64,000 nucleotides of DNA from Bog-756 sp963841885 (GCA_963841885.1 CAWJEK010000015.1:1-64000), one strand, 5' to 3'. Shown: positions 35,388 to 45,239, counted from the first letter of the stretch. Notes: generated by a model not told the origin, from the sequence alone. Program-made: numbers and translations.

Positions 35388-37190
35388 GTGATCCCGCGCC
35401 GCCGGGACGGCTTCCTGCCGATCGAGGACTATGCCGTGCTGGGGGACGGGCGCACGGTCGCCCTGGTGGGCGCCGACGGAAGCGTGGACTGGTGGCCCGT
35501 CCCGACCATCCACGCTCCCCCGATCTGTGCCGCGCTCCTCGATCCGTCACGGGGCGGTCGCTTCTCGCTGGCCCCCACGGCCGACTACGAGGTGGAGCGG
35601 GGGTACCTTCCCGACACGAACGTGCTGGAGACCGTCTATCGGACGGATTCGGGTGCCGTGCGTGTCACCGAAGCCCTCAACTCCGGGATGTCGGGGCGAC
35701 TGCCCTGGAGCGAGTTCGCCCGTCGGATCGAAGGACTGGAGGGGAGCGTGGGCATGCAGTGGACCCTGGCTCCCGGTGACCGATTCGGGAAGGCCCGTCC
35801 CTGGGCCTCGTGGCGGTCGGGCGTCCCGGTCCTCGTCGTCCAGGACCAGCTGGTCGCTCTGCTCGTCCACGGGGCGGAACCCGGCGAGGTGACGGCTCAC
35901 GAGGTGTCGGGCGGCACCGTCGTCCATGGGGGTGAACAGCTACTCGTCACCGTCGTGGTCACCGACGACGAACCGCTCTCCCTCCCGAGCCGGACATCCG
36001 TCGAGCATCGCCTCGACCACAGCCGGCGCTCGTGGGAGGACTGGTCCGACGGCGTCGAGTACGAGGGGCCCTGGCGCGACGCCGTCGTCCGCTCGGCTCT
36101 GGCGCTCAAGACCCTGTTCTACGAGCCCGGAGGGGCCATCGCCGCCGCCGCCACCACCTCACTGCCCGAAACGGTGGGAGGTCCGAAGAACTGGGACTAC
36201 CGATACTCCTGGGTGCGCGACAGCTCGTTCACCATCGACGCCTTCATCAGCCTCGGACTCCACGAGGAGGTGCACTCCTCGGTCTCCTGGCTCCTCGAGG
36301 CGCTCCGTGCGCACGGTCCCCGCCTGCGGGTGTTCTACACCCTCGACGGCGACGTGCCCGAAGAGCGGGCGGAGGAGCTCGCGGCGCGGGGGTATCGCGA
36401 CAGCCGGCCCGTGCGGGCCGGCAACCGGGCCGCCGACCAGCTGCAGTTGGGAAACTTCGGCGATCTCTTCGACACGGTGGCGCGCTACGTCGCCGCCGGG
36501 CACATCCTCGACCGGGCCACCGCGGACGCCCTCGCCGATCTTGCCGACCAGTGCTGCGACCGCTGGATGACCCGGGACTCCGGCATCTGGGAGCTCGAGC
36601 AGCTGGAGCACTACACGATCTCCAAGATCGGCTGCTGGGTCGCCCTCGACCGGGCCGCCACCCTCGCATCGGTAGGCCAGCTCCCGGGCGAGCGTGCGCC
36701 GAGGTGGGCCCGCGAAGCGGCCGACGTCCGCGCCTGGGTGGAGGACAACTGCTGGTCCGAAGGGCGCCGGTCGTACACCATGTTCGCCGGCAGTTCCGAG
36801 TTGGACGCCGCCGTCCTCCTGGCGGCCCGCACCGGTTTCGATACGGGACCGCGGCTCCGGACCACGATCGACGCGGTCCAGGCCGAACTGGGCGAGCCCG
36901 ACACCCCTCTCCTCTTCCGCTACTCGGGGATGCGGGGCGAAGAGGGCGCCTTCGTGGCGTGCTCGTTCTGGATGGTCGAAGCGCTGTGGCGGTCAGGGCG
37001 GCACGAGCGCGCACGGGCGTTCATGGAACGGTCGGTGGCTCGTTCCAGCGACCTCGGTCTGCTGTCCGAACAGATCGACCCGGCCAGTGGTTCGTTCCTC
37101 GGCAACTTCCCCCAGGCCCTGTCCCATCTGGCCCTGATCAATGCCGCCTGCACGCTTCGGGACGGGGGATCGACGGCGTCGACCGCCTGA
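35388..37190 (+). CDS. Glycoside hydrolase family 15 protein (glucoamylase/trehalase type)
   Basis: A 600-residue GH15 enzyme. The N-terminal beta-sandwich domain begins LPIEDYAVLGDGRTVALVGADGSVDW, the family's hallmark. The (alpha/alpha)6 barrel has GPKNWDYRYSWVRDSSFTIDA, the acid catalyst Glu in RDSGIWELE and the base Glu in LLSEQIDP. No signal peptide, so it works in the cytosol; actinobacterial relatives include trehalases (Rv2402-like) as well as glucoamylases, and sequence alone does not choose. It starts at GTG 35388, 57 bp after the helical protein gene. It is convergent with the c-di-GMP operon, whose last stop is 13 bp away. Confidence 0.93.
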   Translation: MIPRRRDGFLPIEDYAVLGDGRTVALVGADGSVDWWPVPTIHAPPICAALLDPSRGGRFSLAPTADYEVERGYLPDTNVLETVYRTDSGAVRVTEALNSGMSGRLPWSEFARRIEGLEGSVGMQWTLAPGDRFGKARPWASWRSGVPVLVVQDQLVALLVHGAEPGEVTAHEVSGGTVVHGGEQLLVTVVVTDDEPLSLPSRTSVEHRLDHSRRSWEDWSDGVEYEGPWRDAVVRSALALKTLFYEPGGAIAAAATTSLPETVGGPKNWDYRYSWVRDSSFTIDAFISLGLHEEVHSSVSWLLEALRAHGPRLRVFYTLDGDVPEERAEELAARGYRDSRPVRAGNRAADQLQLGNFGDLFDTVARYVAAGHILDRATADALADLADQCCDRWMTRDSGIWELEQLEHYTISKIGCWVALDRAATLASVGQLPGERAPRWAREAADVRAWVEDNCWSEGRRSYTMFAGSSELDAAVLLAARTGFDTGPRLRTTIDAVQAELGEPDTPLLFRYSGMRGEEGAFVACSFWMVEALWRSGRHERARAFMERSVARSSDLGLLSEQIDPASGSFLGNFPQALSHLALINAACTLRDGGSTASTA

Positions 37191-37203
37191 GGGGTGCGGA
37201 GGT

Positions 37204-38200
37204 TCAGAACTGATGGTTCCGGACCTTGGACCGGTACATCGACAGATCGGCCCGGTGGACCAGCTGGCCGGCCGTCTCCTGTCGGTCCCACGTGGCGACG
37301 CCGAAGGAGTAGGACGGCCCCCGGGTCTCGATCCGGGCGTGGCGACGGGCCATGTTCCGGACCCCGGCCGATGTCGACCCCGGGGCCAGCAGCCCGAACT
37401 CGTCGCCACCGAGGCGGGCCACGAAGTCCCCGGCCGAGCGCATGATCCGCTGCCACGAACGGGCGAACTCCTGGAGGACGGAGTCGCCGGCCTGATGACC
37501 CCCCCGATCGTTCACGGCCTTGAAGCCGTCGAGGTCGAGGAGGGCGACCGACACCGGGTTCGCCGGTCCGGTTGCTCCGCTCGAGTTCGTCGTCCAGGCG
37601 CTCGTCCCACGAGCGGCGGTTGGCCAGACCGGTCAGATGGTCCCGTCGGGAGTCGTTCCGCAACTCGGCGACCAGGCCGAGGGTCGCGTGGAGTCGGGCG
37701 TTCTCGATGGCGATGCCGGCGGCCAGGGCCAGCGCCTCGGCGAGGTCCATGTCCTCGGAGTCGAAGGGCCGGCCGCCGAACTTGTCCGTGAGGTAGAGGT
37801 TGCCGTAGACCTCGTCCCGCACCTTCACCGGGACGCCCACGAGCGAGCGCATCGGCGGGTGGCCGGCGGGAAATCCGGCACGGTCCGGATGGTCGGCCAG
37901 ATCGTCGACCATCAGGGGGACCGGGTGGTGGATCAGGGACCCGAGCACGCCGAGTCCGACCGGTCGGGCCCCGATCCGGTGCTCTTCGGCCGCGGAAAGT
38001 CCGACGGTGATGAACTCGGCCAGGCCGTCGCCGGTGGCATTCAGCACGCCGAGGGCGCCGTACCGGGCGCCGGTCATGGAGCACGCCTCGGCGACCACGT
38101 GACGGAGCAGGATACCCAGCTCGAAGTGACCCTCCACGAGCCGGGTGGTCTCCAGGATGCGTCGCAGCTTGGAGTGGTCGGCGAGGGTGTGCAGGCTCAT
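37204..38200 (-). CDS. GAF-GGDEF diguanylate cyclase, frame broken
   Basis: Soluble c-di-GMP synthase of about 331 residues. From ATG 38200 the first frame gives a GAF domain (EACSMTGARYGALGVLN, PMRSLVGVPVKVRDEVYGNLYL) and the start of the GGDEF domain (RRDHLTGLANRRSW). The second frame continues with SVALLDLDGFKAVND, the active-site loop ARLGGDEFGLL and ADLSMYRSK. The join is at 37556-37558 (plus-strand GGG): removing one base gives one continuous protein. The active-site signature is intact, but no RxxD inhibitory site is clear. Its ATG overlaps the stop of the preceding GGDEF-EAL gene by 4 bp. Confidence 0.87.
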
Positions 38201-40538
38201 GGGACCGCGGCGGTGGCGTGCTCGGTCTCGGCATCGAGCACGTCGTCGAGGGCCGACACGTCGAGTGGCCGGGCGAACAGGTAGCCCTGACCCTTGTCGA
38301 CGTCCTCGGAGCGCAGCCGCGACCACTGGTCGATCGTCTCGATCCCCTCGGCCACGGTCTCGAGCCCGAGCACCTTGCCCAGCTGGACGAGCGTGTGCAC
38401 GATGGCCGCGGACTCCTTGGTGTCGGCGATGGCGGCCACGAAGGTCTGGTCGATCTTGAGGATGTCGATCGGGAACTTGCGGAGGTAGGCGAGCGACGAA
38501 TAGCCGGTGCCGAAGTCGTCGATCGAGATCCGGATGCCGATGGCCTTGAGCCGGTGGAGCTGGTCCACGGTGGACCGCACGTCACGCATCAGGATCGTCT
38601 CGGTGAGCTCGAGGATCAGGAGGTCGGCCCGGAAGCCGGTCACCTCCAGCGACGCCCGGACGTCGTCGACCAGACGTCCTCCGTCGAGCTGGTTGGCGGA
38701 GATGTTGACGGAGATGGCGAGGGGATGTCCGGAGTCGCATCCACACGGCCCCCTGGCGGCAGGCCTCGTCGAGGACCCACCGACCCACGGGGACGATGAG
38801 GCCGGTCGATTCGAGGGCGGGTACGAAGTCGACGGGTCCGACCACCCCGCGTCGGGGATGCCGCCACCGCAGGAGGGCTTCGGCTCCGGTGATGATGCCG
38901 GTCCGGATGTCCACGGTCGGCTGGTAGACGACGAAGAACTGGTGGGTCGACGACGGCGTCCCGCAGGTCCTGCTCCAGCGTGCGACGGGCGTCCACCGCG
39001 TCCTGCATGGGCGACGCGAAGACGACGCTGTGCCGCTTGCCGGCGGCCTTGGCCCGGTTGAGGGCGATGTCGGCGTCGCGGAGCAGGTCCTCGGGCTGCG
39101 AGCGGAGACCCTCGGCGATGCCGATGCTCACGCTGATCGTCAGCGGGGTGTCACTCGACGAGAGCTCGAACGGCGGCATCATGACGTCGAGGATCCGCTG
39201 CGCCACCAACTCCGGACCGACGGAGAGCGACTCGCCATCGACCAGGACGACGAACTCGTCGCCGCCGAACCGTCCGACGGTGTCCCCCTCCCGCAGGATG
39301 CTGGTCAGCCGGTTGGCCACGAGGACGAGCAGCTGGTCGCCCGCCGCGTGGCCGAGGGTGTCGTTGACGTCCTTGAAGTTGTCGAGGTCCAGGAAGAGGG
39401 CGGACACCGGGGCGTGTTCGCGCCGCAGTCGCAGCATCATCTGCTCGAGCCGGTCGAGGATCAGCGCCCGGTTCGGGAGCCCGGTGAGCGAGTCGTGGAA
39501 CGCCTGGTACTCGAGCTGCGCGGTCCGCTTGCGCATCAGCCACATCGCCCTCGCCCGTCCGGTCCCGAGCGCGAGGACGAGGAGGGCCATCAGCAGGCTG
39601 ATGGTGACTCCCCCGAGCAGGAGGATGAGGGCGTTGTCGTTGGCCAGGATGGAGCCGCTGGTGATCTGGGTGGTGGTGAGGACGTACCAGCCGTTGTGCA
39701 GGTCGATGGTGCTGGTCTTCGAGCCGGCGGGCGCGTGGCCGGCGTGGAAGGTCACCGCTCCTCTCCCCCTGCCGAAGCGGAAGCCGATGGCGGTTCTCGG
39801 GTGTCCGACCAGCGCCTGGTCCAACAGGACCCGGGGTGAGATCTGGGAGCCCGTCCAGCCGAGGAAGTCGGCCCGGCGGGCGGCGACCGTGGTCGGCTGG
39901 GTGCCGCCGGCGTAGATCGCCGAACCGACCGCCAGGTTCCGGGACGTGCCCGAGTCGTAGGGGAGGTAGGCGTTCTGTCCCGTGTCCCGTGCCTTCACCA
40001 GCGCGGGGCCGAGCGGGGAGTCGCAGTAGTCGAACCCGGCCGGGCCGACCGGTGCACCGGGGCGGGTCACCGAGCCGGTCTCGAGGCAGTAGTACGGGCG
40101 GACGCCGGCCGGCAGTATGACGAGCGTTCCGTCCGCCCCCATGGGACCGGGCGGGTCGGCGGCGTCCCGGGCCGCGAACGCCGACAGGTCACCGGCCGGA
40201 ACCAGGGAGACCTCGGCGATACCGATCAGTTCCGGGTAGCGCTGGAAGGCCCGCACCGAGGTGACCCACTGGCGGAACTGGGATGCCGACGCGGACGGCT
40301 GGCCGGCGGTGAAGCCCACGGCGCCGACGTCGAGGTCCTGCTCGTGTTGGAGCGCGAGCTGCAGCGTCGACGCGATGGCCAGCGAGACGGGAGCCTGCGC
40401 CTGGACGGACTGTTGGGCATCGTGGCTGGCCACGACCCGCGGCCCCAGGACGCTTCCGACGACCCCGCAGGTCAGCACGACGGCACCGAGGGCCCAGACG
40501 CTCTTCTGGCGGACCGGGGGTCCGGAGGACCGACTCAC
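38197..40538 (-). CDS. CHASE-GGDEF-EAL bifunctional c-di-GMP protein, frame broken twice
   Basis: A membrane sensor of about 780 residues. TM1 (SVWALGAVVLTCGVVGSVLG), an extracytoplasmic CHASE domain (VRAFQRYPELIGIAEV), TM2 (ALILLLGGVTISLLMALLVL), a GGDEF domain with intact GRFGGDEFVVL, then an EAL domain with AEALLRWRHP, ELTETILM and DDFGTGYSSLAYL. Both enzyme sites look complete. The EAL part is spread over three frames: one break at the plus-strand GGG 38944-38946, one near 38731-38745. Single-base corrections restore it. The GTG start overlaps the HD-GYP stop by 4 bp, and the stop overlaps the next ATG by 4 bp. Confidence 0.88.
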
Positions 40539-41191
40539 GGCACCCGAGGCGGAGCTGGACCGTCCCACCGGAGGACGTGGGCATACACGGCCAGGCAGGC
40601 GTCGACGACATCGGGGTCGTAGACGGAGCCCCGGCCGCACAGCAATTGGTCCGAGGCCTGCAACGACGGCGGGCGGCGGTCCGACACGAGGACGACCGTG
40701 TCGGCCACGGTGATGATCCGGCTGGCCAACAGGGTCTCGTCCCGGCGCAGTCCGTTCGGGAAGCCACTGCCGTCGGCGTGCTCATGGTGCTGGAGGATCA
40801 TCGTGCGGAGGGGCCACGGGAAGCGGATGCCGTCGATGATGGTGGCGCCGGCGTGCGGGTGCTCGGAGGAGAACGCCCGTCCGGTGGCGGGGCAGGTGTC
40901 GGGGGTCCCGGGTGCGCCGATCTCCCCGATGTCGTGGATCGACGAGGCCAGTCCGATCCCGGTGAGGGTGTCGCCGGAGAGACCGATCGACCGCCCGATG
41001 GCCACGGCCACGTGGGCGACGCGTCGGTGGTGGTCGGCCAGGTCGGGGTCGTAGGACCGGACCAGTTCGTCCACGGCCCGAGGTCCGAATTGCAGCGCCG
41101 AGCGCAGCCGCTCGCCGAACCGCAGGGCCACCGGGTTCGGGGGCGCCGACCGGGTCGTGGGCGGGTGGGCCCCGGGTCGGACGGTCGTCAC
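40535..41191 (-). CDS. HD-GYP-type phosphodiesterase
   Basis: A 218-residue stand-alone HD-GYP domain, the class that hydrolyses c-di-GMP. The metal motif HDIGEIG and the downstream HHEHADGSGFPNGL are present; the last replaces Tyr of GYP by Phe (GFP), which may weaken substrate or partner binding. DHHRRVAHVAVAIGRSIGL and ASRIITVADT complete the domain. No sensor domain is attached. It is the first gene of a three-gene unit joined by 4-bp overlaps with a GGDEF-EAL and a GGDEF protein. The GTG start at 41191 follows about 200 bp of non-coding DNA. Confidence 0.88.
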   Translation of the reverse strand: MTTVRPGAHPPTTRSAPPNPVALRFGERLRSALQFGPRAVDELVRSYDPDLADHHRRVAHVAVAIGRSIGLSGDTLTGIGLASSIHDIGEIGAPGTPDTCPATGRAFSSEHPHAGATIIDGIRFPWPLRTMILQHHEHADGSGFPNGLRRDETLLASRIITVADTVVLVSDRRPPSLQASDQLLCGRGSVYDPDVVDACLAVYAHVLRWDGPAPPRVP

Positions 41192-41338
41192 GGGTCACGG
41201 CGATCGAGCGGGCGTCCCCAGGGGGTGGCACCCGGCGGGGAGGTGCATACGCTCCCGGCGCCTGTCCGGGGCCCTGTGGATCTCGTCATGTACCCACCCT
41301 ACGAATGCGTTCGGGGTACGCACATCGGCCCATCTGCA

Positions 41339-41369
41339 CCAATTCGTGCCTGCCAGTTGCCCGAATTGG
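41339..41369. promoter_or_regulatory. Inverted repeat CCAATTCG / CGAATTGG
   Basis: Perfect 8-bp arms (41339-41346, 41362-41369), 15-nt spacer, in the gap between the PucR-type regulator gene and the HD-GYP gene. Candidate operator for the c-di-GMP operon, or the terminator of the regulator gene. Confidence 0.45.
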
Positions 41370-41391
41370 ACAGTCGTGGGCGGTGGCGGCG

Positions 41392-43005
41392 TCAGTGGGC
41401 GGTGGGGGCCAGCGTGATCGTAGCCCCGCAGATCCGGCCGTGGTCGTCCCGACGGGACGAGACCGACATCTCGAACCACCGCGACACCGTGGGACTGTGA
41501 CACGCCAGGGTGAGCCACACCGGTGCCGGTAGCTCCCCCCGGAGGGCGAGTTGCACCGCGGAGACGGCGACCCGGGACTGGGGATCGTCCCGGACATGGG
41601 AACACGCCTCCAGGTAGGAGGTACCGACACCGCAGCGGTCGAGCGTGCCCCCGTTTGCCTCGCAGAACGAGGTCCAGGCGTCGTTGACCCAGGTCAGCAC
41701 CCCCTGGGCGTCCAGGATCGCCACTTCGACGGTCGACGGGTCGACCCCGTCCGGCGGGTGACGGCGATCCGTCGGGGCCGATCGCCGGGCCACAGGGGAG
41801 GCGCCGAAGGCGAGCGGATTCCCGGACGCTTCCAGGGCGAGGAGGGTGGCCCGGGTGCGACAGGCCAGATCCAGGTTGAAGCGCACTTCCGGATCGTGGA
41901 GGTCGCGTCCACTCACGTCGTGGATCCTCGCCAGCCGGTACTTGAGGGTGCTGGGGTGGATGTGGAGTCGGTCGGCCGTCGCCCGCACCGAGCGCTGGTC
42001 CCGCAGCCACTCACCCAGGGTGTGCACCAGGTCGGCGTCGTGGGCGGCGTCGTACTCGGCGAGGCTGGCCAACCAGTCGTCGACGAAGGCGCGCAGTCGG
42101 GACTCGTCGGCGTCGGTGGCGAGGAACCGGGAGATCCCCAGGTCCTCGAACCGGGAGATCGTGGCGCCGGAGAGCCGCAGGGCCAGGACGGCCTCGGTCA
42201 CCGACTGGGCGAGGGCATCGGGATCGTGGTACTCGCCGACCCCCAGCCGGAGCGGTGGCCGGCGGGTGCCGCTCAGCCGCCGGGCGAGGTCGTCCCAGTC
42301 GATCTCTTCGGCTACGAACACCACGACGGCGGCGTCCCGGGCCGTGGCCAGCGTGCCGTCCGCCCCGACCGATCTGAGGAGCCGTTGGACGGCCGCCAAC
42401 GACGGCGGCGGCCCGGGCCCCGCCATCTCTGCGACCAGTGCCCGGTGGGGCCGGTCGATGGAGTGCCCGAGGGCGGTGGCGTGGGAACGGCTGCGGTCGG
42501 TGTCGGGATCGTCGAGGAGTTCGGAGGCCAGATCACCCCACACACGCAACTCGTTGGCCGCCACGCTGTGCAGGCGGTACATCTCGGCGGCGAGCACCAT
42601 CGCCCCCTGGGCCAGGGCGGCGGCCGGCCAGTCGGTGACATCGGGCCCGGCACCGAGCAGGCCGATGGTGCCCAGGAGCTCGCCCCCCGGGCACGCCTCC
42701 ACCAGCAGCCAGCCATCGACGGAGAAGGCGACGGCGTGCCGCGGGGCTCCCGGTGGACGGGCATCGGGGAGGTCGGTGTCCTCCAGCCCGGATCCGCCCA
42801 CACCGGCGATGCGCGTGTGGAGGCCGTCGTCGATGACGACCGTGCCACCGACGGCAGCCTGCAGCACGGTGGCGATCCCGGACACCCCCTGGCCGGTGGC
42901 GACCGCCGTGGTGAGCGCCTCCTGGAGCGACGTCATCCGTCGGGAGAGTCCTTCCGCGGGACCGTCGCCGGTCGTCGCCCGAGCTGCGCCGAGCGGTGCC
43001 GTCAC
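41392..43005 (-). CDS. PucR/CdaR-type regulator with C-terminal PAS-like domain
   Basis: About 537 residues. The N-terminal part looks like a GAF-type sensor (VLQAAVGGTVVIDDGLHTRIAG). The middle (RRPPLRLGVGEYHDPDALAQSVTEA) is the PucR linker region; the HTH_30 domain (LGEWLRDQRSVRATADRLHIHPSTLKYRLARI) is clear. Unusually it continues with a PAS-like domain (VAILDAQGVLTWVNDAWTSFCEANGG ... FEMSVSSRRDD). The start is uncertain: GTG 43005, ATG 42936 or ATG 43137 (the extra N-terminus of the last is Arg-rich and unlikely). It lies upstream of the c-di-GMP operon on the same strand and may regulate it. Confidence 0.87.
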   Translation of the reverse strand: MTAPLGAARATTGDGPAEGLSRRMTSLQEALTTAVATGQGVSGIATVLQAAVGGTVVIDDGLHTRIAGVGGSGLEDTDLPDARPPGAPRHAVAFSVDGWLLVEACPGGELLGTIGLLGAGPDVTDWPAAALAQGAMVLAAEMYRLHSVAANELRVWGDLASELLDDPDTDRSRSHATALGHSIDRPHRALVAEMAGPGPPPSLAAVQRLLRSVGADGTLATARDAAVVVFVAEEIDWDDLARRLSGTRRPPLRLGVGEYHDPDALAQSVTEAVLALRLSGATISRFEDLGISRFLATDADESRLRAFVDDWLASLAEYDAAHDADLVHTLGEWLRDQRSVRATADRLHIHPSTLKYRLARIHDVSGRDLHDPEVRFNLDLACRTRATLLALEASGNPLAFGASPVARRSAPTDRRHPPDGVDPSTVEVAILDAQGVLTWVNDAWTSFCEANGGTLDRCGVGTSYLEACSHVRDDPQSRVAVSAVQLALRGELPAPVWLTLACHSPTVSRWFEMSVSSRRDDHGRICGATITLAPTAH

Positions 43006-43137
43006 CGGCCGCTCGTCCACGTCACCGGTCGGCCGGGTCGCAGGACGGCGTTGCCGCCGGCAGGTGTCGCGCTCCGTTCGAGACAGACAGTGCGCATGGC
43101 GCTCCTCGACCCTTCCCGGCGTCCGCAGGGCTGCCAT

Positions 43138-43499
43138 CGCCGAGTTCGAGGGATCGCGCCCGGCCGCCGATGATCCGGATGACGTCCTTTCAGTCGCCCA
43201 CGAGATACAGATTACCCCTGCTCAGCACCGTTGCGGCACCGGTAGTGACGACCTGTCGCCGTCGGATCGGAGGGTCGTTCGCCGATACACGTATGTTCCC
43301 AGGAGGTGCCGGACCGACGAGCTGACAACCGATGCCATCTCCGAACTCGACCTCGATGTGACCCGGCGGCTCGATGTGACCCAGTGGACGGAGCAGTCGG
43401 CGGCGGTGGCCTCCGCATGGCTCCGGTCCCGGGGCCTCGTCCGAGCGGCGGCCCGCTCCACCGGCGCGGACCCTCCTCCGATGGCGGTAGGTTCCCGGC
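43138..43499. other. Intergenic region before the ArsC-like gene
   Basis: About 360 bp (up to 494 bp if the regulator starts at 43005) with only shadow-like open frames. It should hold the divergent promoters of the PucR-type regulator and, at 43488-43493 (TAGGTT, 6 nt before ATG 43500), of the ArsC-like gene. I see nothing else defined. Confidence 0.5.
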
Positions 43500-43868
43500 A
43501 TGGCCGCCATCACCATCTTCCACGACCCCAACTGCTCGAGCTCCCGGGCCGCCACCGAGGCCGCCGAGGAACTCGACGTCGACGTCGACATCCGCCGCTA
43601 CAAGCTGAAGGCACAGCGTCCCTCCTTGGAGGAGTTGACCGGCCTCCTCGCCATCCTGGAGGACGAGCCCACCGCCCTCGTCCGCCGGGACGCCACCTTC
43701 ACCAAGCTCGGCCTCACCGACGCCGACGTGCAGACCGCCGGACAGGTGGCCGAGGTCCTGGCCGCCCACCCCGAGATGCTCCAGCGCCCGCTGCTCGTGG
43801 CCGACGAGGTGGCCGTCATCGGCCGGCCCAAGGACCGCATCGCCCCCTTCCTGACCGCCCACGGCTGA
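43500..43868 (+). CDS. ArsC/Spx-family thioredoxin-fold protein
   Basis: A 122-residue glutaredoxin-like arsenate reductase-family protein. The single Cys is C12 in HDPNCSSSR, the ArsC position; TALVRRDATFTKLGL and RPLLVADEVAVIGRPKDRI match the arginine-bearing region and the C-terminal strand of the family. It could reduce arsenate with glutathione or mycothiol partners, but small ArsC-like proteins of this type often have other roles, and no ars genes are nearby. The ATG is 6 nt behind TAGGTT (leaderless). mutM follows after 29 bp. Confidence 0.87.
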   Translation: MAAITIFHDPNCSSSRAATEAAEELDVDVDIRRYKLKAQRPSLEELTGLLAILEDEPTALVRRDATFTKLGLTDADVQTAGQVAEVLAAHPEMLQRPLLVADEVAVIGRPKDRIAPFLTAHG

Positions 43869-43897
43869 GCCGGCCGGGTACGGGAGCGACCGGGTCG

Positions 43898-44788
43898 GTG
43901 CCCGAGCTGCCCGAAGTCGAGACCATCCGGCGCCAACTCGACGGGGTGCTGCGCGGCAGGTCGTTGGTGGCCGTCGAGAGCCGGTGGCCCAAGAGCCTCA
44001 CCGGTCGTGGTGTCGAGCCGACCGAGGTTCTCGGACGGCCGGTGACCGGGACGTGGCGCCGCGGCAAGGTGCTGGGCATCGACGTGGAGGGGGGACTCTC
44101 CGTCCTGGTCCATCTGCGCATGACCGGCCAGCTCCTCCTGGAGCCCGCCCGGGGGACCGGCCCGTCGCCGCTCGACAGCTCGGCGACCCGCGTGGTCCTC
44201 GACCTCGACGACGGCTCCCGCCTGGTGTTCAACGACCAGCGCAAGTTCGGTCGGATCGTCGTACTGCCCACCGGTGACGTGCCCCTGGACCCCCTCCTGG
44301 CCCGGATGGGACCCGAGCCCCTCGGGGCCGGATTCGATCCCGGCGTGCTGGCCGCCGGACTGCGGCGTCACCCGGGTCTGCGGGTCAAGTCGGCACTGCT
44401 CGACCAGGGGGTGGTGGCGGGTATCGGGAACATCTACGCCGACGAGGCCCTGTGGCATGCCGGACTCCACCCCGAACGGCGGTCCGGGACCCTGCGGGCC
44501 CCCGTCATCGGCGCCCTGCACGCCGGGATCGTCACCGTGCTGACCGAAGGGGTGGCGAGGGGCGGTTCGACGATGAGGGACTACCTCGACGCCCGCGGTG
44601 AGCGGGGCGGGTACCTCGAGGTGGCCACCGTCTACGGACGTACGGGCCAGCCGTGTCGGCGCTGTGGAACCCCGATCGTCAAGACGACCGTGGGCGGGCG
44701 TGGGACCCACGTCTGCCCGTCCTGTCAGACCGCCCCCCGGCGGAGGGTGTCGGTGAAGGGAGCGGTCAGGCCTTCCCGGCGTGGCTGA
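43898..44788 (+). CDS. mutM: Formamidopyrimidine-DNA glycosylase
   Basis: Excises 8-oxoguanine and formamidopyrimidines from DNA. The GTG at 43898 gives the required N-terminus (V/M)PELPEVETIRRQL, in which Pro2 and Glu3 are the catalytic residues after Met removal. Also present are K57-region RGKVLGID, HLRMTGQLL, the H2TH helix in GIGNIYADEALWHAGLHP and the C-terminal zinc finger CRRCGTPIVKTTVGGRGTHVCPSCQ. Length 296 is normal. A much longer open frame upstream is antisense to the PucR gene and not real. The 3' end overlaps the convergent stress-protein gene by 23 bp. Confidence 0.95.
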   Translation: MPELPEVETIRRQLDGVLRGRSLVAVESRWPKSLTGRGVEPTEVLGRPVTGTWRRGKVLGIDVEGGLSVLVHLRMTGQLLLEPARGTGPSPLDSSATRVVLDLDDGSRLVFNDQRKFGRIVVLPTGDVPLDPLLARMGPEPLGAGFDPGVLAAGLRRHPGLRVKSALLDQGVVAGIGNIYADEALWHAGLHPERRSGTLRAPVIGALHAGIVTVLTEGVARGGSTMRDYLDARGERGGYLEVATVYGRTGQPCRRCGTPIVKTTVGGRGTHVCPSCQTAPRRRVSVKGAVRPSRRG

Positions 44789-45239
44789 GGGCGGCGGACA
44801 GCGTCCGGCGGCTGTACTTGAGGGCAGGGGGCGCCACGATCACCGGGAGGTGGGAGACGCGGAGTACCCGCTCCCGCACACCTCGCCCCGTCAGCCGGTG
44901 GAAGCCCCGCAGCCGGCAGGACCCGAGCACGATGCCCGCGCAGTGCTCCTCGACGGCGACGTCCACGATGCGGCGGGCCACGGCGTCCTCGCGGGCGGTG
45001 CTGATCAGGCCCACGGTGGGGATGCCCCCTTCGCGCAACACCGCCACCGATCGCTCGACCAGCTCGCGGGCCATCCCGGCCGACTCCAGGGGTGGCACCC
45101 GGTGCATCGGTGACAGCTCCCGGATGTGCAGGACGGTGACGGCGGCACCCGACAGGGCGGCATGACCGACCGTGAAGTCGACGGCGGCCTCGCCGGCATC
45201 CGTCTGGTCGATGGCGAGTAGGAGTCGGTTCGGGGTCAT
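44766..45239 (-). CDS. Universal stress protein family protein
   Basis: A single UspA domain of 157 residues: the N-terminal strand RLLLAIDQTDAGEAAVDF, VTVLHIREL, a second strand-helix pair and the C-terminal ATP-loop region IVLGSCRLRGFHRLTGRGVRERVLRVSHLPVIVAP. The glycine pattern deviates from the canonical GxxGxxxxxxxxxGS, so ATP binding is uncertain. GGAGG sits 7 nt before the ATG; the frame is open further but unsupported. A 13-bp tandem repeat lies 60-110 bp upstream of the start. Confidence 0.88.
   Translation of the reverse strand: MTPNRLLLAIDQTDAGEAAVDFTVGHAALSGAAVTVLHIRELSPMHRVPPLESAGMARELVERSVAVLREGGIPTVGLISTAREDAVARRIVDVAVEEHCAGIVLGSCRLRGFHRLTGRGVRERVLRVSHLPVIVAPPALKYSRRTLSAALSHAGKA

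Noticed and set aside
41846..43897. Very long open frame on the plus strand leading into mutM (980 codons in total)
   Set aside because: It is antisense to the PucR-type gene, its translation is Arg/Ser-rich without domains, and MutM needs the N-terminal Pro-Glu exposed at GTG 43898.
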